From Thecamonas trahens ATCC 50062 (taxonomy: Eukaryota; Apusozoa; Apusomonadida; Apusomonadidae): a stretch of DNA of 64,000 nucleotides. Under the pieces are notes generated by a model. That model worked only from the letters and a program-made list of their open reading frames with translations. It was not told where the DNA came from and made no database searches. Position numbers and translations under genes: made by a program. Location: the NCBI RefSeq assembly GCF_000142905.1, contig NW_013657646.1, positions 118,150 to 182,149 on the forward strand, written 5' to 3'. Numbering within the stretch: the stretch's first letter is position 1; every line of letters starts with the position of its first letter. Positions 29,303-39,018 of the stretch are shown here, one piece after another.

Positions 29303-31897
29303 TTATGCTGCAAGGACTGACTTTGCTGTGGCAATGAGCGCGTTGGCGGAGGAGGTGTCGCCGAGGGTGGACGCGAGCCACTTGCGAGCCTTGGAGATGA
29401 CGAGCTCGATCTCATCGTAGTACGCGCGGAAGTGCGGGCTGGCAAAGTAGGCAAGGACGAGGGCGGTGACCCAGGCGCTCTCCGAGGCCGCACCAGCGGT
29501 GCTCGGCTTGGTCGTCTTGCCCGAGGGAAGATGCGCGAGTGCCGACGCCCCAAACATGCCCTTGGTCGACTGGAGCATGGCGAGTTCGACAGCGATGGAC
29601 TGGTAGTCGACGGCAGGCGCGCTGGCAGCAGGTGCAGCGAGACAGTTCTCCATCGCAAGCTCCATCGGCATCGCGTCGCAGTCGTCATCAACATCAAACG
29701 AGAGGCTGTTGCACATCGCCATCGGTGCGGGCGCAGCCGAGCAGCTCATCGCAAACACCGGCATAGGCGGGGCCGACGCGCATGCGGCAAACATTCGCGG
29801 GGCGGTTGAGGGCATGCCGCCAAAGCCGCCAGTCATGCCCCCGCCGCCGCTGCGGCGGGCCCGGCTCATCTTCTTGCGTGCACCGCCACGGCCCCGGTTA
29901 CGTCCCTGCAGGCGCATCGCCGGCGGAGCCCGCGGTGCGATAAGCACGGCACGGGCGCCAGCATGGCCGACGATCTGCATGCGCTCGGCGTCCGATCGAT
30001 GCTCGACAGCCACAAACGAGGTCTTAGTCGAGGCGAGGCCAAAGGCGGTGCCGAGGCGGACGATTTCGGCGCTGATGGCGGCCGAGCCGGCTGCTGTGGC
30101 GTGCATGTACGACGAGCCCTCCTCGAGATCGCGGATGAGCGCGCGCGCGGCAAGCGCGTGAACGGTCTCGCCCTCGACAGCCTGCAGCGTCTCGAGAGAG
30201 ACAGCAAAGTCAATCTCGCCCGATGCGTCGTAGAGCCGGAGTCTGGCAGGCGTACCGAACGAGGGCTTGAAAAAGGCAAAGGCGACAAAGCGCTCGCCGT
30301 TGAACAGCGCCGGGGCTGAGTACGGGGCCTGGACAACAGCAGAGGCTGGAGCGGAAGTCGAAGGCGCCGACACGGATGAAGCCGCGCCAGCGCTGTCGGC
30401 TGCGTTGGCCTTGGGCGCGATGCGCAAGACCTTGCGGGTGGTGGCCGGCGGCGCGGCCTTGGATGCGGTGAGATGAGGAGGGCGCGCAACGTTGGTCCGG
30501 GCAACCGAGCCGTCGGTCGACGTCCACTCGAGCGTAAGGCCCGTGATCTGCGGCTGGAGCGCTTGCTTGAGCTGACGGACGACAGTGGCGGTGAGGACGG
30601 CAGCGGCGTCATCGTCAATGAAGAACGCGGTGCCGTTGCCGGCGCGGGCCATGCCGTTGACCAGCGCGCGCGAGGCGCCGTTGCCGAGGCCAAGGGTAAA
30701 GACGCGGGTCGGTGATGTCGCCGCCTTGAGGGCCGAGGCCACCGCCTGGATCACTGTGTTGGTGTTGGAGACTTGGCCATCGGTGAGGACAAAGACCTGG
30801 CGGCTGAAACCCGGGCGAGTGGGTGAAGCAAAGACGGCCTTGAGCGGAGCGAGGAGCTCGGTCCCGCCGAGGTTTGCGCCCATGCCCGCGATGTGGGCGG
30901 TTGCCCGGGCGAGCGTCTGGTCGTTGTATGGCACGGCGGCGCCGAGATCAAAGCAAAAGTCGGTCCGTGAGCCAAATCCGATAATGTTGAAGTAGCAGTC
31001 CTCCGGGAGTGAACGGAGGAAGAGCTGCAGGGCCTTGCGGGCGTGCTCGATCTTGGAGCCGCCCATCGAGCCTGAGCGGTCGATGACAAAGACAAGCTCG
31101 GTGCGCTGGTCAGGCACCTCGAGCTGAGGCGTGAACGAGACCATAGCGGCCTGAGTCGTCACGCCCGACGGCAGGCTCCGGTTCTCGACAAGGAGGATCG
31201 GGCCGGGTGGGGTGACGGCGACGGCGTTGAGGACAAAGTCTGTCTCGAGCGAAGCGAGGGAGACGGATATCGATGCCCCGGCTCCGTCGTCCGAGACGAC
31301 GACCGAGTCAACAACGTCCGGGTGCGAGGGAGAGTCCATCTCGGCGAGCCCGGGGCTCATCGTCCACTGGACGACGAGATCGAGCGGGACGGTGGCGTCG
31401 AGGTGCTTAGCCTCGGGCGCGAGCGAGGCGCCGTACTTGGGCGCAAGTCGGTTGGGAACAACAAATGAGTACACATCGCCGCGAGTCCGCAGATTGGCCA
31501 CGTACGTGGTGGTGATGGTGACCTCGGCGCCCGACGGGATGTTGCCGACGGCGATGGTGAAGTGCTCTGACGAAACCGAGTCGAGAAGGTACGCGCCATC
31601 GCCGCGAGCGAGTGCGGCGTCGTACTCAGCCTTGGCAGCGCCAGACTCTTCGACGCGGGCAGTGACGATGCGGCCGTTGCAATTGGCCTCAAAGCTGACC
31701 ACTGCCGCGCCCTCGTCCATGGGGAGCAGGTATGTCGCTTCAAGCGAAGCCGTCGTCACGTTGGAGAAGGTTTGCGTGAGGGCGACGCGGGCACAGCCGT
31801 CGGCGATGGTCGCTGCCACCGAGGCTGCGGAGAGAGGCAGCGCCGTCCGGCGCTGGTACGAGGGATGAACGTAGTAGAGTCCTGCGGGAATAAGCAT
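29303..31897 (-). CDS. VIT plus VWA domain protein
   Basis: The protein has 864 residues from the ATG at 31897 (MLIPAGLYYVHP). An N-terminal VIT domain spans about 8-145 (TQTFSNVTTASLEATYLLPM, YDAALARGDGAYLLD). A von Willebrand A domain spans about 262-440, with MIDAS motif DRSGSMGGS and GGTELLAPL. A C-terminal helical region carries a Gly/Arg-rich patch (GRNRGRGGARKK) and Met/Ala/Cys-rich linkers. There is no signal peptide, so it resembles the cytosolic VWA5A-type and Dictyostelium VIT/VWA proteins rather than secreted inter-alpha-trypsin inhibitor heavy chains. Metal-dependent protein binding is expected; partners are unknown. Confidence 0.9.
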   Translation of the reverse strand: MLIPAGLYYVHPSYQRRTALPLSAASVAATIADGCARVALTQTFSNVTTASLEATYLLPMDEGAAVVSFEANCNGRIVTARVEESGAAKAEYDAALARGDGAYLLDSVSSEHFTIAVGNIPSGAEVTITTTYVANLRTRGDVYSFVVPNRLAPKYGASLAPEAKHLDATVPLDLVVQWTMSPGLAEMDSPSHPDVVDSVVVSDDGAGASISVSLASLETDFVLNAVAVTPPGPILLVENRSLPSGVTTQAAMVSFTPQLEVPDQRTELVFVIDRSGSMGGSKIEHARKALQLFLRSLPEDCYFNIIGFGSRTDFCFDLGAAVPYNDQTLARATAHIAGMGANLGGTELLAPLKAVFASPTRPGFSRQVFVLTDGQVSNTNTVIQAVASALKAATSPTRVFTLGLGNGASRALVNGMARAGNGTAFFIDDDAAAVLTATVVRQLKQALQPQITGLTLEWTSTDGSVARTNVARPPHLTASKAAPPATTRKVLRIAPKANAADSAGAASSVSAPSTSAPASAVVQAPYSAPALFNGERFVAFAFFKPSFGTPARLRLYDASGEIDFAVSLETLQAVEGETVHALAARALIRDLEEGSSYMHATAAGSAAISAEIVRLGTAFGLASTKTSFVAVEHRSDAERMQIVGHAGARAVLIAPRAPPAMRLQGRNRGRGGARKKMSRARRSGGGGMTGGFGGMPSTAPRMFAACASAPPMPVFAMSCSAAPAPMAMCNSLSFDVDDDCDAMPMELAMENCLAAPAASAPAVDYQSIAVELAMLQSTKGMFGASALAHLPSGKTTKPSTAGAASESAWVTALVLAYFASPHFRAYYDEIELVISKARKWLASTLGDTSSANALIATAKSVLAA

Positions 31898-32223
31898 GTC
31901 AAGTTTTGTTAGATGTGATGGTTGCCTGGAGTAGGTCTGTGAGCCTGCGCGTTCTTGCTTGCTTTTTGACCACTTTGCAACGCCAAACCGCGTTCGAACG
32001 GAAAAACGCGGTTCGAAAGGAAGCATCAACGCATGTGTCCAACGTTTGCCGGTCAAGATGACGGCACGAGGAGCCTGATCGGAGAGCAGACTCACTGCAT
32101 GACATAGTTGCGGAGGTAGAGGACGGTGCAGATGGTAGATGCACAGGTAGAGGATGGCTTTGGTGAGATGAAAGGCAGGGTGAGCGCGGGAGGTAAAAAA
32201 AAAAAGGCATCTGGTGATGCAAA
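31898..32223. promoter_or_regulatory. Upstream region of VIT/VWA gene, before tRNA
   Basis: No ORF is supported. It contains the poly(A) run at 32195-32205 that serves as a Pol III terminator for the minus-strand tRNA, and an imperfect GTTCGAA-containing repeat near 31990-32020. Confidence 0.4.
32195..32205 (-). terminator. Pol III terminator (T11) for tRNA-Arg candidate
   Basis: Eleven A on the plus strand read as T11 on the minus strand, about 18 nt downstream of the tRNA 3' end. Confidence 0.7.
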
Positions 32224-32299
32224 GTCCCCGGCGAGATTCGAACTCGCGTGACGTGCTTACGATAGAAGGCACGGATCCTAACCACTGGATGACGAGGAC
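32224..32299 (-). tRNA. tRNA-Arg(UCU) candidate with a 5-nt anticodon-loop insert
   Basis: The minus strand folds as a cloverleaf. The acceptor GTCCTCG/CGGGGAC pairs over 7 bp with one G-T; the D stem is ATCC/GGAT, the anticodon stem CGTGC/GCACG, and the T arm GCGAG-TTCGAAT-CTCGC with a good B box. The anticodon loop is 12 nt (CTTCTATCGTAA). Placing an intron TCGTA (32262-32258) at the canonical 37/38 site leaves CTTCTAA with anticodon TCT (32266-32264), the usual loop of Arg-UCU tRNAs. Position 9 is C and the discriminator would be T, both unusual, so a tRNA pseudogene is possible. A T11 terminator follows. Confidence 0.6.
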
Positions 32300-32499
32300 A
32301 AACGTGGGAGAAAAAAAGTCTCACTTGTTTTTAACGCATACATTTGATTGGCTCTGCCGCCTCGCACCCGTTTCCTTCCATTCCGCCGCACGACGGCAGC
32401 GAGGAGAGCCAATACGCGAGCCGAGCACGGTGGCGGGCTGCAAAGTGTGGGGCACACTTTGCTCGCGGCGCGGGAAAAGTGGCACAAGGCTCGTAGGGA

Positions 32500-33753
32500 A
32501 TGTCGTCGCTGCGTATTGCGGTGCCCGACGGGTGCAGCGTGGTGGACGCTGGGCGTGTGGTGGCCGGGGCGAAGCGGGCCGACGTGTGGACGGCGTACGA
32601 GGCGGTCCCTCACGGCCTGCTGGGCACAGGCGCGTCGTCTGTGGTCCGCAAGGTGGTGCGCCGGAGCGACCGGCGGCTGTTTGCGCTCAAGATCATCGAC
32701 AAAGCCGGCGTCGGTGAGCTCCGGCAAGTGGCCAACGAGGTGCGTCTGCTGCGCAAGATTGCTGGCGACCGCAAGCGGGCGCACCCGGGCCTTGTCCATC
32801 TGTATGAAGTGTACGAGTCGGAGACACAGGTGGCGCTGGTCATGGAGCTCTGCTCCGGTGGCGAACTCTTTGACCGGCTGCGCCGGCTGCGCGTCTTCCG
32901 CGAGGCCGACGCTGCGTCGATCATGGCCCAGCTCCTCGCTGCCATCCAATACTTGCACGGGCGCGGTCTGGTCCATCGCGACATCAAGCCGGAGAACATT
33001 GTGTTCTCGGAGCCGCACTCGCTTGCCATCCGCGTCATCGACCTCGGCCTTGCCAAGAACTTGCATGGCAAGGGGACGCGGACGCCGTGTGGGACGCCGG
33101 CGTTCCTGGCGCCCGAGCTCGTCCAGTCGCACCTCGACGAGCACGGCGGCGCAGCGTACGACCACCGCATCGACATCTGGGCCGCCGGCTGTGTCTTGTA
33201 TGCCATGCTCTGCGGCTTTGCGCCGTTTACGCCACAGGTCGGCGACCCCGATGCCATGCTTGACGCCATCCGCTCCGGTAAGCTCGCCTTTCCGTCGCCG
33301 CACTGGGACGCCATCTCGCCCGAGGCGCGCGACCTCGTCGCCGGCCTGCTGAGGGTCGATCCCGCAGCGCGGCTGACTGCGAGCCAGGCGCTGGCGCACC
33401 CTTGGCTTTCGGGAGCTCGCGGGAGCTCGCCGCCGCTGCCCTCACTGATCGAGGGTGAGACCGGCGGGCAGGGCTCATCGGCCGGCTCGGGCATTGCCAC
33501 CGCGCCACACCTGGCGCTCAACTCTTCGGTCCAGGCCCAGCTCGACGTTGCCATTGCGTATGAGGCCTCGTCGTCGCTTGACGCCTCCGCGTCGCCGACC
33601 GCCAGTGCCCGCCGCCACGGCCACCCGCACCAGCCGGCGCGCCGACGCCACGGCGGCGACGGTATCTCCTTTGTCGAGCTCTCATCGGCGCTGCAGCACC
33701 TGGAGCACAGCCACAAGTCCGACGACGACTCGACACACTCGAGTGAGAGCTGA
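32500..33753 (+). CDS. CaMK-like serine/threonine protein kinase (DLG variant)
   Basis: The protein has 417 residues. The kinase domain spans about 37-305: Gly loop LGTGASSVVRKVV, VAIK-type lysine in FALKIID, catalytic loop HRDIKPENI (about 160), magnesium motif DLG (VIDLGLAKN) instead of DFG, activation segment CGTPAFLAPEL, and subdomain IX DIWAAGCVLYAMLCGFAPF. Subdomain patterns fit the CAMK group. The C-terminal tail (about 310-417) is Ser/Asp/His-rich and disordered with no calmodulin-binding helix that I can identify. DLG occurs in some active kinases, so activity is plausible. Its stop is 42 bp from that of kinesin-8. Confidence 0.9.
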   Translation: MSSLRIAVPDGCSVVDAGRVVAGAKRADVWTAYEAVPHGLLGTGASSVVRKVVRRSDRRLFALKIIDKAGVGELRQVANEVRLLRKIAGDRKRAHPGLVHLYEVYESETQVALVMELCSGGELFDRLRRLRVFREADAASIMAQLLAAIQYLHGRGLVHRDIKPENIVFSEPHSLAIRVIDLGLAKNLHGKGTRTPCGTPAFLAPELVQSHLDEHGGAAYDHRIDIWAAGCVLYAMLCGFAPFTPQVGDPDAMLDAIRSGKLAFPSPHWDAISPEARDLVAGLLRVDPAARLTASQALAHPWLSGARGSSPPLPSLIEGETGGQGSSAGSGIATAPHLALNSSVQAQLDVAIAYEASSSLDASASPTASARRHGHPHQPARRRHGGDGISFVELSSALQHLEHSHKSDDDSTHSSES

Positions 33754-33795
33754 GCGAAGAGTGCAGCACGTTGGCGGCTAAGGAATGAAATACAT

Positions 33796-36700
33796 TTACC
33801 CGCGAGGCAGGCGTGAGCGGTTGTGGGCAAAGCGGAGCTCCGGTGAGAGCTTGCGCTGCTGGTAGCGCTTCTGAGAGCGCTGCCGGGCAGCGAGTGCGGC
33901 GGCGGCGCCTGATCCTGAACCCGGTGACGAGCCGGTCCGAGCGCCCGACTCGTCCGAGCTTGGAGAGCTGGTGTTGTTGCGGATGCGCTTGCGGACGCGT
34001 GAGCGGCGGCCGCGCGGGCGGGCGCTGGAGTGCGACGGCGGCGCAACCGGCGGCGACGGCTCGGTCTTACGCCGCGACCGCAGCCGGTCGCGAATTCGCT
34101 GCTTGCGCTGGTCACGAATCGTCCGTTCCTGTGACGAGAGCAGCGCTTTAGGCCTTGCCGAGCTCGACGACGTCGGCCGTGAAGCTGGCGGCGGTGAGTG
34201 CCGGAGCGCAAGGTCGGCAGACATCGCCTCCATCCGCAAGATCTCGCGCATCATACCCTGGTACTCGTCGGACGAGATGACCTGTCCGCCAGTCATTGCA
34301 GCCACTTCTGCGAACTCAGTAGCGCCAGCGCCAGCGGCTGTTCCGGTACTGGCACGCGGCTGTGCATCGCCGGCGTCATCGGCATCGGACGAGTCGGACG
34401 CAGACCCAGGACGGGGTGAGGTTGAGGACTGCGTCGATGGCGCGGTAACCGGCAGTGGCGGGAGTGTGGGTGGGTGGCGGCGGTGCGGCCGTGGCGGAAC
34501 GCGCGGGGCAGGGGCGATCTGCGGCGCCAGTGCCGCAAGACGCTCCGACGATGCTGTCGTTGTCGATGACGACGAGCCGGTCGACGCCACCGAAGTTGCC
34601 GACACGGTCCGCTGGAGCGGCGCAAGCGGGGCGGCCCGCAGCGGCTGGGCCACCGGCGGCCGCGCCGACGGCGACGACGGCAGCTTTAGCGACGACGACG
34701 ACGATGAGCCTGCGCCTATTGAGTGAACAGAGGCAGATGGCGCCATCCGTACTGTCGAGTCCGAGCCCGAGTCCGACGCATACTCGGAAGACCACCAAGA
34801 GCCGCCAGACTCGACGCCGCCATCCGTGTCTGTGTCAGCGTGCTTGGCGTTTGGCATGCGAGCCTTTTGCTTCAACTGGCTGACGCGCCCGACGGCCCGG
34901 GCAGCGACTTGCTCGACTTCGACATCATACGGCGAGTCGCTGTCGGGCGCAGTGGCTGCGGCAACAAGGCCGGCGGCCGAAGGCGAGAGAACCAGATTGT
35001 CAACATCAATAGAGAGCTCAAGAGGCGACCGCGACCGCGACCGCGACCGCGACCGCGACCGCGACAACGAGGCCGATCGCGATTGGGCCTCGAGTGACTT
35101 GGCAGCGGCAACCGTCTCGTGGCCTTGGTCGCACAGGAGCGGAAGAAGCGGCGGAAGCGCGTCAAGGGCCGCATGTAGAGGATCGTCGGCGTCCGACGAC
35201 GACGACGAGCTATTGTGGAGGAGGCCGGACATACCCGATGGCTCGAGGGCGGCGGCACCCGGGTCGTCCCAGCCATGGTCGGCCAGGACCCGTGACTGTG
35301 CAGCAATGAGCGCGTTCTTAAAGGTGAGCTCGGCGCGTAGTTGGCGGATGAGGAGCTGCGAACGCGAGGCCGAGGCATCGGGACCAGACGAGGCCTTGGT
35401 GCGAAGGGTGATGTTCTCTGCCTCGAGGAGGCGGACCTGCTGCTCAAGCTCAACAATGTCAAGGGCGCGACCAGACTCGCCGGCGGAGAACATGTCGACG
35501 ACGGCCGACGCGTGGACGTCACACTTGTCGAGCTCGGTCTGCAGGGCGGCACGGGTGACAAGGAGCTTGGCGGCACGGGCCGAGGCGGCGTCGCCGGCAG
35601 TGCGCGCAGCGACTACGTGAGGCGGGAGCGCGGCCGGCGAGTTGACCGACTTGTGCGGCGAATGAGCGGCGTAGTGCGAGAGAGTTACCTGGGCGCGGAG
35701 CTGAGTCGCCTGAGCGACGGCGACAGCCTCATCGATGCGGGCCAGCTTGGCAGCGAGCTCGCGGCGGCGGAGAAAGTTGGAGCGGAGCGCAGATCGGGCC
35801 TGGCGGAGGGCTGTGCGGTTGGAAAAGCCGGCCGGTCCACCACCGGGCGGCGCCGTGGCCGGGCGGGCCGGCTCCGAGTGCTCCGACGTGCGCATTGGCG
35901 AGGCAACAGTGCGGAGCTGGTCCTGCAGCGAAGCAACCTGGGCACGGAGCTCGTCGATGACGTCGTTGAGCTGGGTGACTCTGTAGTCGACGGCGTGGGT
36001 GTTCCGGACCGGTCGGGTGCGGATAGTGGAGACACGCGCGGCGTACTTGAGCGTGTTGAGCGTCTCCTCGTAGGCGGCGGCGGTCGGAGCCACGTTGGCA
36101 ATCATGACAGTCTGCGAGTTTCCACCGAGCGAGTCCTTGAGCAAGCGGGTGAGCTTCGAGTCGCGGTAGTTGATAAATGGGGTTCGCGGGCGGGCGGCGG
36201 TGGCGGCGTCAGCGAGGGCGTTGATGCAGTTGCCGAGAGCAAGGAGAGAGCGGTTGATGTTGGCGCCTTCAACCTTGCGCAGGCCCGAGTTGCGGGTCGC
36301 TGCCGCGCGCTCCGAGCCGGCCAGGTCGATGAGCGAGAGCTTGGCGGTGACAACCGAGTCTGCGACGACAGTCTTGGTGACAAAAACCTGGAGGATGGCG
36401 TGGGAGCGCGAGGAGACGAGGTTTGCAGCGGTTGGTTCGGTCGTTCGCATGGCCGAGCCGCGAGCAACAAGCTCCATGCCCTGCTCGAGCGAGGTGAACG
36501 GGTGGTAAGTGAGGCCCGAGACGACCAGAGCTCCGGCCCTGTCCTCGCGAAGCTCGAGTGGCTCCGACTCGGGGTTGAGCAAGTCGATGACCGACTCGTT
36601 GTAGATCTCCATGTAGGCGATGGCGAGGTCAAAGGCCGACGCGTCGAGGCCTTCGGAGGCAGTAGCCGTGGCAGCCGCGGCGAGGACGGCGGCGAGAGTG

Positions 36701-37179
36701 CGCGGGATGAGGCCGGCACCGCGGCCGCGGGTGGCATACTCGGCGCCGTCATCAGAGGCGCCGAGCATGGTGTAAGTCTTGCCTGCGCCAGTGGCGCCGT
36801 ATGCAAAGACGCAGCCGTTGAAGCCGTCGAGAACAGCGTCCAGCAGCGGTGAGACAGCCAGCTCAAAGACCTCGTCCTGTGAGGCATAGGCCGAGCAGAC
36901 GGCGTCATAGGCAAAGACCTTGGAGCGCGAGTTGGAGGCAGCCGACGACGGACGTGACGGTGGCGAGGCCACAGGCGACTGCGATCGCGGAACCGAGGCA
37001 TCTCGCGCCTGCCGCGGCAACGACAGTGGGTCCACCAGCTCCACCATGTTCTGCGAGCGAGCCACCGAGACCACCACCTGGGCTTGTCGCGCCTCTTCCG
37101 ACGCCGACACCGGCCGGGGTCTCACAATGACCTTGATAGCCTTGTCACCAGGAGGCTCTGGCGAGGTGGCGTCCGCCAT
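33796..37179 (-). CDS. Kinesin-8 (Kip3/KIF18-like) motor
   Basis: The protein has 1127 residues from the ATG at 37179 (MADATSPEPPGDK). The motor domain spans about 14-415: IKVIVRPRPVS, P-loop GATGAGKTYTMLG (the GAT form is typical of kinesin-8), switch I VSSRSHAIL, switch II LIDLAGSER, SLGGNSQTVMIANV and neck NTLKYAARVSTIRTRPVRN. The tail has short coiled coils (about 430-620) and long Ser/Arg/Pro-rich disordered segments, including an SR dipeptide run encoded by a GCGACC hexamer repeat at 35029-35067. Kinesin-8 motors regulate microtubule plus-end length in spindles and cilia. An upstream in-frame start at 37284 would add translated leader (poly-Pro) and is rejected. Confidence 0.93.
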   Translation of the reverse strand: MADATSPEPPGDKAIKVIVRPRPVSASEEARQAQVVVSVARSQNMVELVDPLSLPRQARDASVPRSQSPVASPPSRPSSAASNSRSKVFAYDAVCSAYASQDEVFELAVSPLLDAVLDGFNGCVFAYGATGAGKTYTMLGASDDGAEYATRGRGAGLIPRTLAAVLAAAATATASEGLDASAFDLAIAYMEIYNESVIDLLNPESEPLELREDRAGALVVSGLTYHPFTSLEQGMELVARGSAMRTTEPTAANLVSSRSHAILQVFVTKTVVADSVVTAKLSLIDLAGSERAAATRNSGLRKVEGANINRSLLALGNCINALADAATAARPRTPFINYRDSKLTRLLKDSLGGNSQTVMIANVAPTAAAYEETLNTLKYAARVSTIRTRPVRNTHAVDYRVTQLNDVIDELRAQVASLQDQLRTVASPMRTSEHSEPARPATAPPGGGPAGFSNRTALRQARSALRSNFLRRRELAAKLARIDEAVAVAQATQLRAQVTLSHYAAHSPHKSVNSPAALPPHVVAARTAGDAASARAAKLLVTRAALQTELDKCDVHASAVVDMFSAGESGRALDIVELEQQVRLLEAENITLRTKASSGPDASASRSQLLIRQLRAELTFKNALIAAQSRVLADHGWDDPGAAALEPSGMSGLLHNSSSSSSDADDPLHAALDALPPLLPLLCDQGHETVAAAKSLEAQSRSASLSRSRSRSRSRSRSPLELSIDVDNLVLSPSAAGLVAAATAPDSDSPYDVEVEQVAARAVGRVSQLKQKARMPNAKHADTDTDGGVESGGSWWSSEYASDSGSDSTVRMAPSASVHSIGAGSSSSSSLKLPSSPSARPPVAQPLRAAPLAPLQRTVSATSVASTGSSSSTTTASSERLAALAPQIAPAPRVPPRPHRRHPPTLPPLPVTAPSTQSSTSPRPGSASDSSDADDAGDAQPRASTGTAAGAGATEFAEVAAMTGGQVISSDEYQGMMREILRMEAMSADLALRHSPPPASRPTSSSSARPKALLSSQERTIRDQRKQRIRDRLRSRRKTEPSPPVAPPSHSSARPRGRRSRVRKRIRNNTSSPSSDESGARTGSSPGSGSGAAAALAARQRSQKRYQQRKLSPELRFAHNRSRLPRG

Positions 37180-37523
37180 AGCGGTATAGAGGGAGAGGAA
37201 GAGGGGAAGGAGGGGGGGGGGGGGGGGGGGAGGGGGAGGGGGGTACAGGGTGAAGTGGAGGAAGCCTTCTGTCGTCGTCGCCACAAGTCACCACCGCACG
37301 CGTCGGCTGTCTGACGTGGTTGTTCGTGTTCGGTGGTCGACAAAGTGGCAAGGCCACACGGGAGTTTCGGCTGGTAGTGTGACAAATGGTTGCGGTGTGA
37401 CGGTCAGTTACGCCTTTCACGACCTTTCTCTGACGTTGGTGGACGTTGGTAGACGGCTGGTTGGTGGGTAGAGAGAGCAAGGACTTGGTTGTAGACTCAG
37501 CTGCAAGTCGGTAGGAGGGTATA
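37180..37523. promoter_or_regulatory. Divergent promoter, kinesin-8 / GPC1, with G19
   Basis: This is a 344-bp shared upstream region. G19 at 37212-37230 is poly(C) on the sense strand of kinesin-8, 32 nt before its ATG. No ORF is supported. Confidence 0.5.
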
Positions 37524-38927
37524 ATGGCTGACAGAGGTGATGACAGAGGTGGCAGACAGAAAGGTGGGGGCTGGGGCGGGGACGTGGGTGGCTCGCCGGA
37601 GCGGGTTGGGGAAGGGTCGCCGGGGAGCGAAGGCATGGAACACGAGGACCTGCTGACGCGGCTGCTGGACAAGCTGACGGCCGAGGGCAACGAGAGCGCA
37701 GGCTCGCGGGCCAAAGTGGCGGCGCGGATCAAGGAGATGTGGGCGTCCAAGGGCAAGCCGTTCATTTCAGACAAGGTGGCGCGGGTGAATGACCGGGTGG
37801 CGCGCGGGCGTGGTGCGTGGCGCAAGGTGGTGACGGGCAAGGAGGATGTGAGGATCCGCGACCACATCCGGGAGCGGATCAGAACACCTAAGGCGGTGCG
37901 GATGAAGGACAAGCTCTCGTTCCTGCTGGGCATTCTGGTGGGCATCATCCTCACCGAGTACGTCATGATCCTGTACCCAGTGCTGTTTGGCGCTTGGTTC
38001 GCGCTCATCATGCCGGCGCTCTGCGTGGCGCGGTACGTCATGTACGCAAAGCTCAACTGGCACCTCTTCCTTATGGACTTTTGCTACGTGGTGCAGGCGC
38101 TGTGCCTGATCTCTGTGTGGACGCCCGCGTCTGCTACCGAATGGCATGCCGCCATCTTTACGCTCGCCAACGGCCCGCTCCTCTGGGCCATTCCCACCTG
38201 GCGGTGCTCGATGGTCTTCCACTCGCTGGACAAGGTCACCTCGGTCTTTATCCACGCCTTTCCGGCCATGCTCACCTTTACCCTCCACTGGTACCCTGCG
38301 GTGCCCGAGGGCGTGAGTCTGGCGACGGCGGCAACGACGCAGTGGGCCGAGTACAACACCATGGCGTCGCACTTTCACGCACCCATCTCGTTTGTGGGCT
38401 GGTTTGTCATGCCGATGGCCATCTACCTTGTGTGGCAAGTTCTGTACTACTACAAGACCGAGGTCCGCGACCGGTCCAAGTTCGAGGCCGACAAGACGCT
38501 GACGACCTCGCTGCGCTGGCTCTCGGCCGACGACAAGAACCCGATGCACAAGTTGGTGCTCTCGCTCCTGCGGCGCATCGGCGTCATGGGACCGACCGAG
38601 AAGTTTGATGCCTCGACAGTCAAGACCAAGGTCATCTTTATGGCCACGCAGTTTGTGTACACCGTCATCACCATCTTGCCCATTCCGATCATCTACTCTT
38701 CTGTCCATCTGCACATTGCGCTCCTCGTCGCACTCCTAGGCGTCTCGCTCTGGAACGGTGCCAACTTTTACTTTGACGTCTTCTCGCGGCGATACGAGGC
38801 CAAGTTTGCCGACGGGCGCCACAACGTGTCCAGCGCAATTGGCATCGATCCGCCGGCGGTGCTTGCCGGCTCGCCGCCGGCGTCGCCGGTTACACCAGTC
38901 TCGCCATCGTTGCCGAAGCGGGACTGA
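37524..38927 (+). CDS. GPC1: Glycerophosphocholine acyltransferase 1 (GPC1 family)
   Basis: The protein has 467 residues. A charged N-terminal region of about 130 residues is followed by the multi-TM GPC1 domain (formerly DUF2838), about 130-440: RMKDKLSFLLGILVGIILTE, LNWHLFLMDFCYVVQ, WRCSMVFHSLDKVTSVFIHA, FPAMLTFTLHWYP, and ISFVGWFVMPMAIYLVWQVL. In yeast and plants this enzyme transfers an acyl chain from acyl-CoA to glycerophosphocholine, giving lyso-PC in the ER; the same reaction is expected here. Eight or so TM helices are visible. The Pro/Ser-rich C-terminus is lineage specific. It is divergent from kinesin-8 and convergent with SBDS (91 bp). Confidence 0.88.
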   Translation: MADRGDDRGGRQKGGGWGGDVGGSPERVGEGSPGSEGMEHEDLLTRLLDKLTAEGNESAGSRAKVAARIKEMWASKGKPFISDKVARVNDRVARGRGAWRKVVTGKEDVRIRDHIRERIRTPKAVRMKDKLSFLLGILVGIILTEYVMILYPVLFGAWFALIMPALCVARYVMYAKLNWHLFLMDFCYVVQALCLISVWTPASATEWHAAIFTLANGPLLWAIPTWRCSMVFHSLDKVTSVFIHAFPAMLTFTLHWYPAVPEGVSLATAATTQWAEYNTMASHFHAPISFVGWFVMPMAIYLVWQVLYYYKTEVRDRSKFEADKTLTTSLRWLSADDKNPMHKLVLSLLRRIGVMGPTEKFDASTVKTKVIFMATQFVYTVITILPIPIIYSSVHLHIALLVALLGVSLWNGANFYFDVFSRRYEAKFADGRHNVSSAIGIDPPAVLAGSPPASPVTPVSPSLPKRD

Positions 38928-39018
38928 CGGCGACGTGGCTTGCTCCTCCTATTGGCTATGGCGAGAGGAGCTTGATTGAAACGCGCTACATCTTCATCCG
39001 TGTTTTACCGGCACAGCC

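Noticed and set aside
26776-29697. Ankyrin gene starting at 29697
   Set aside because: The extra 204 residues are low-complexity and overlap the VIT/VWA gene in another frame; the ATG at 29085 fits the gene boundary.
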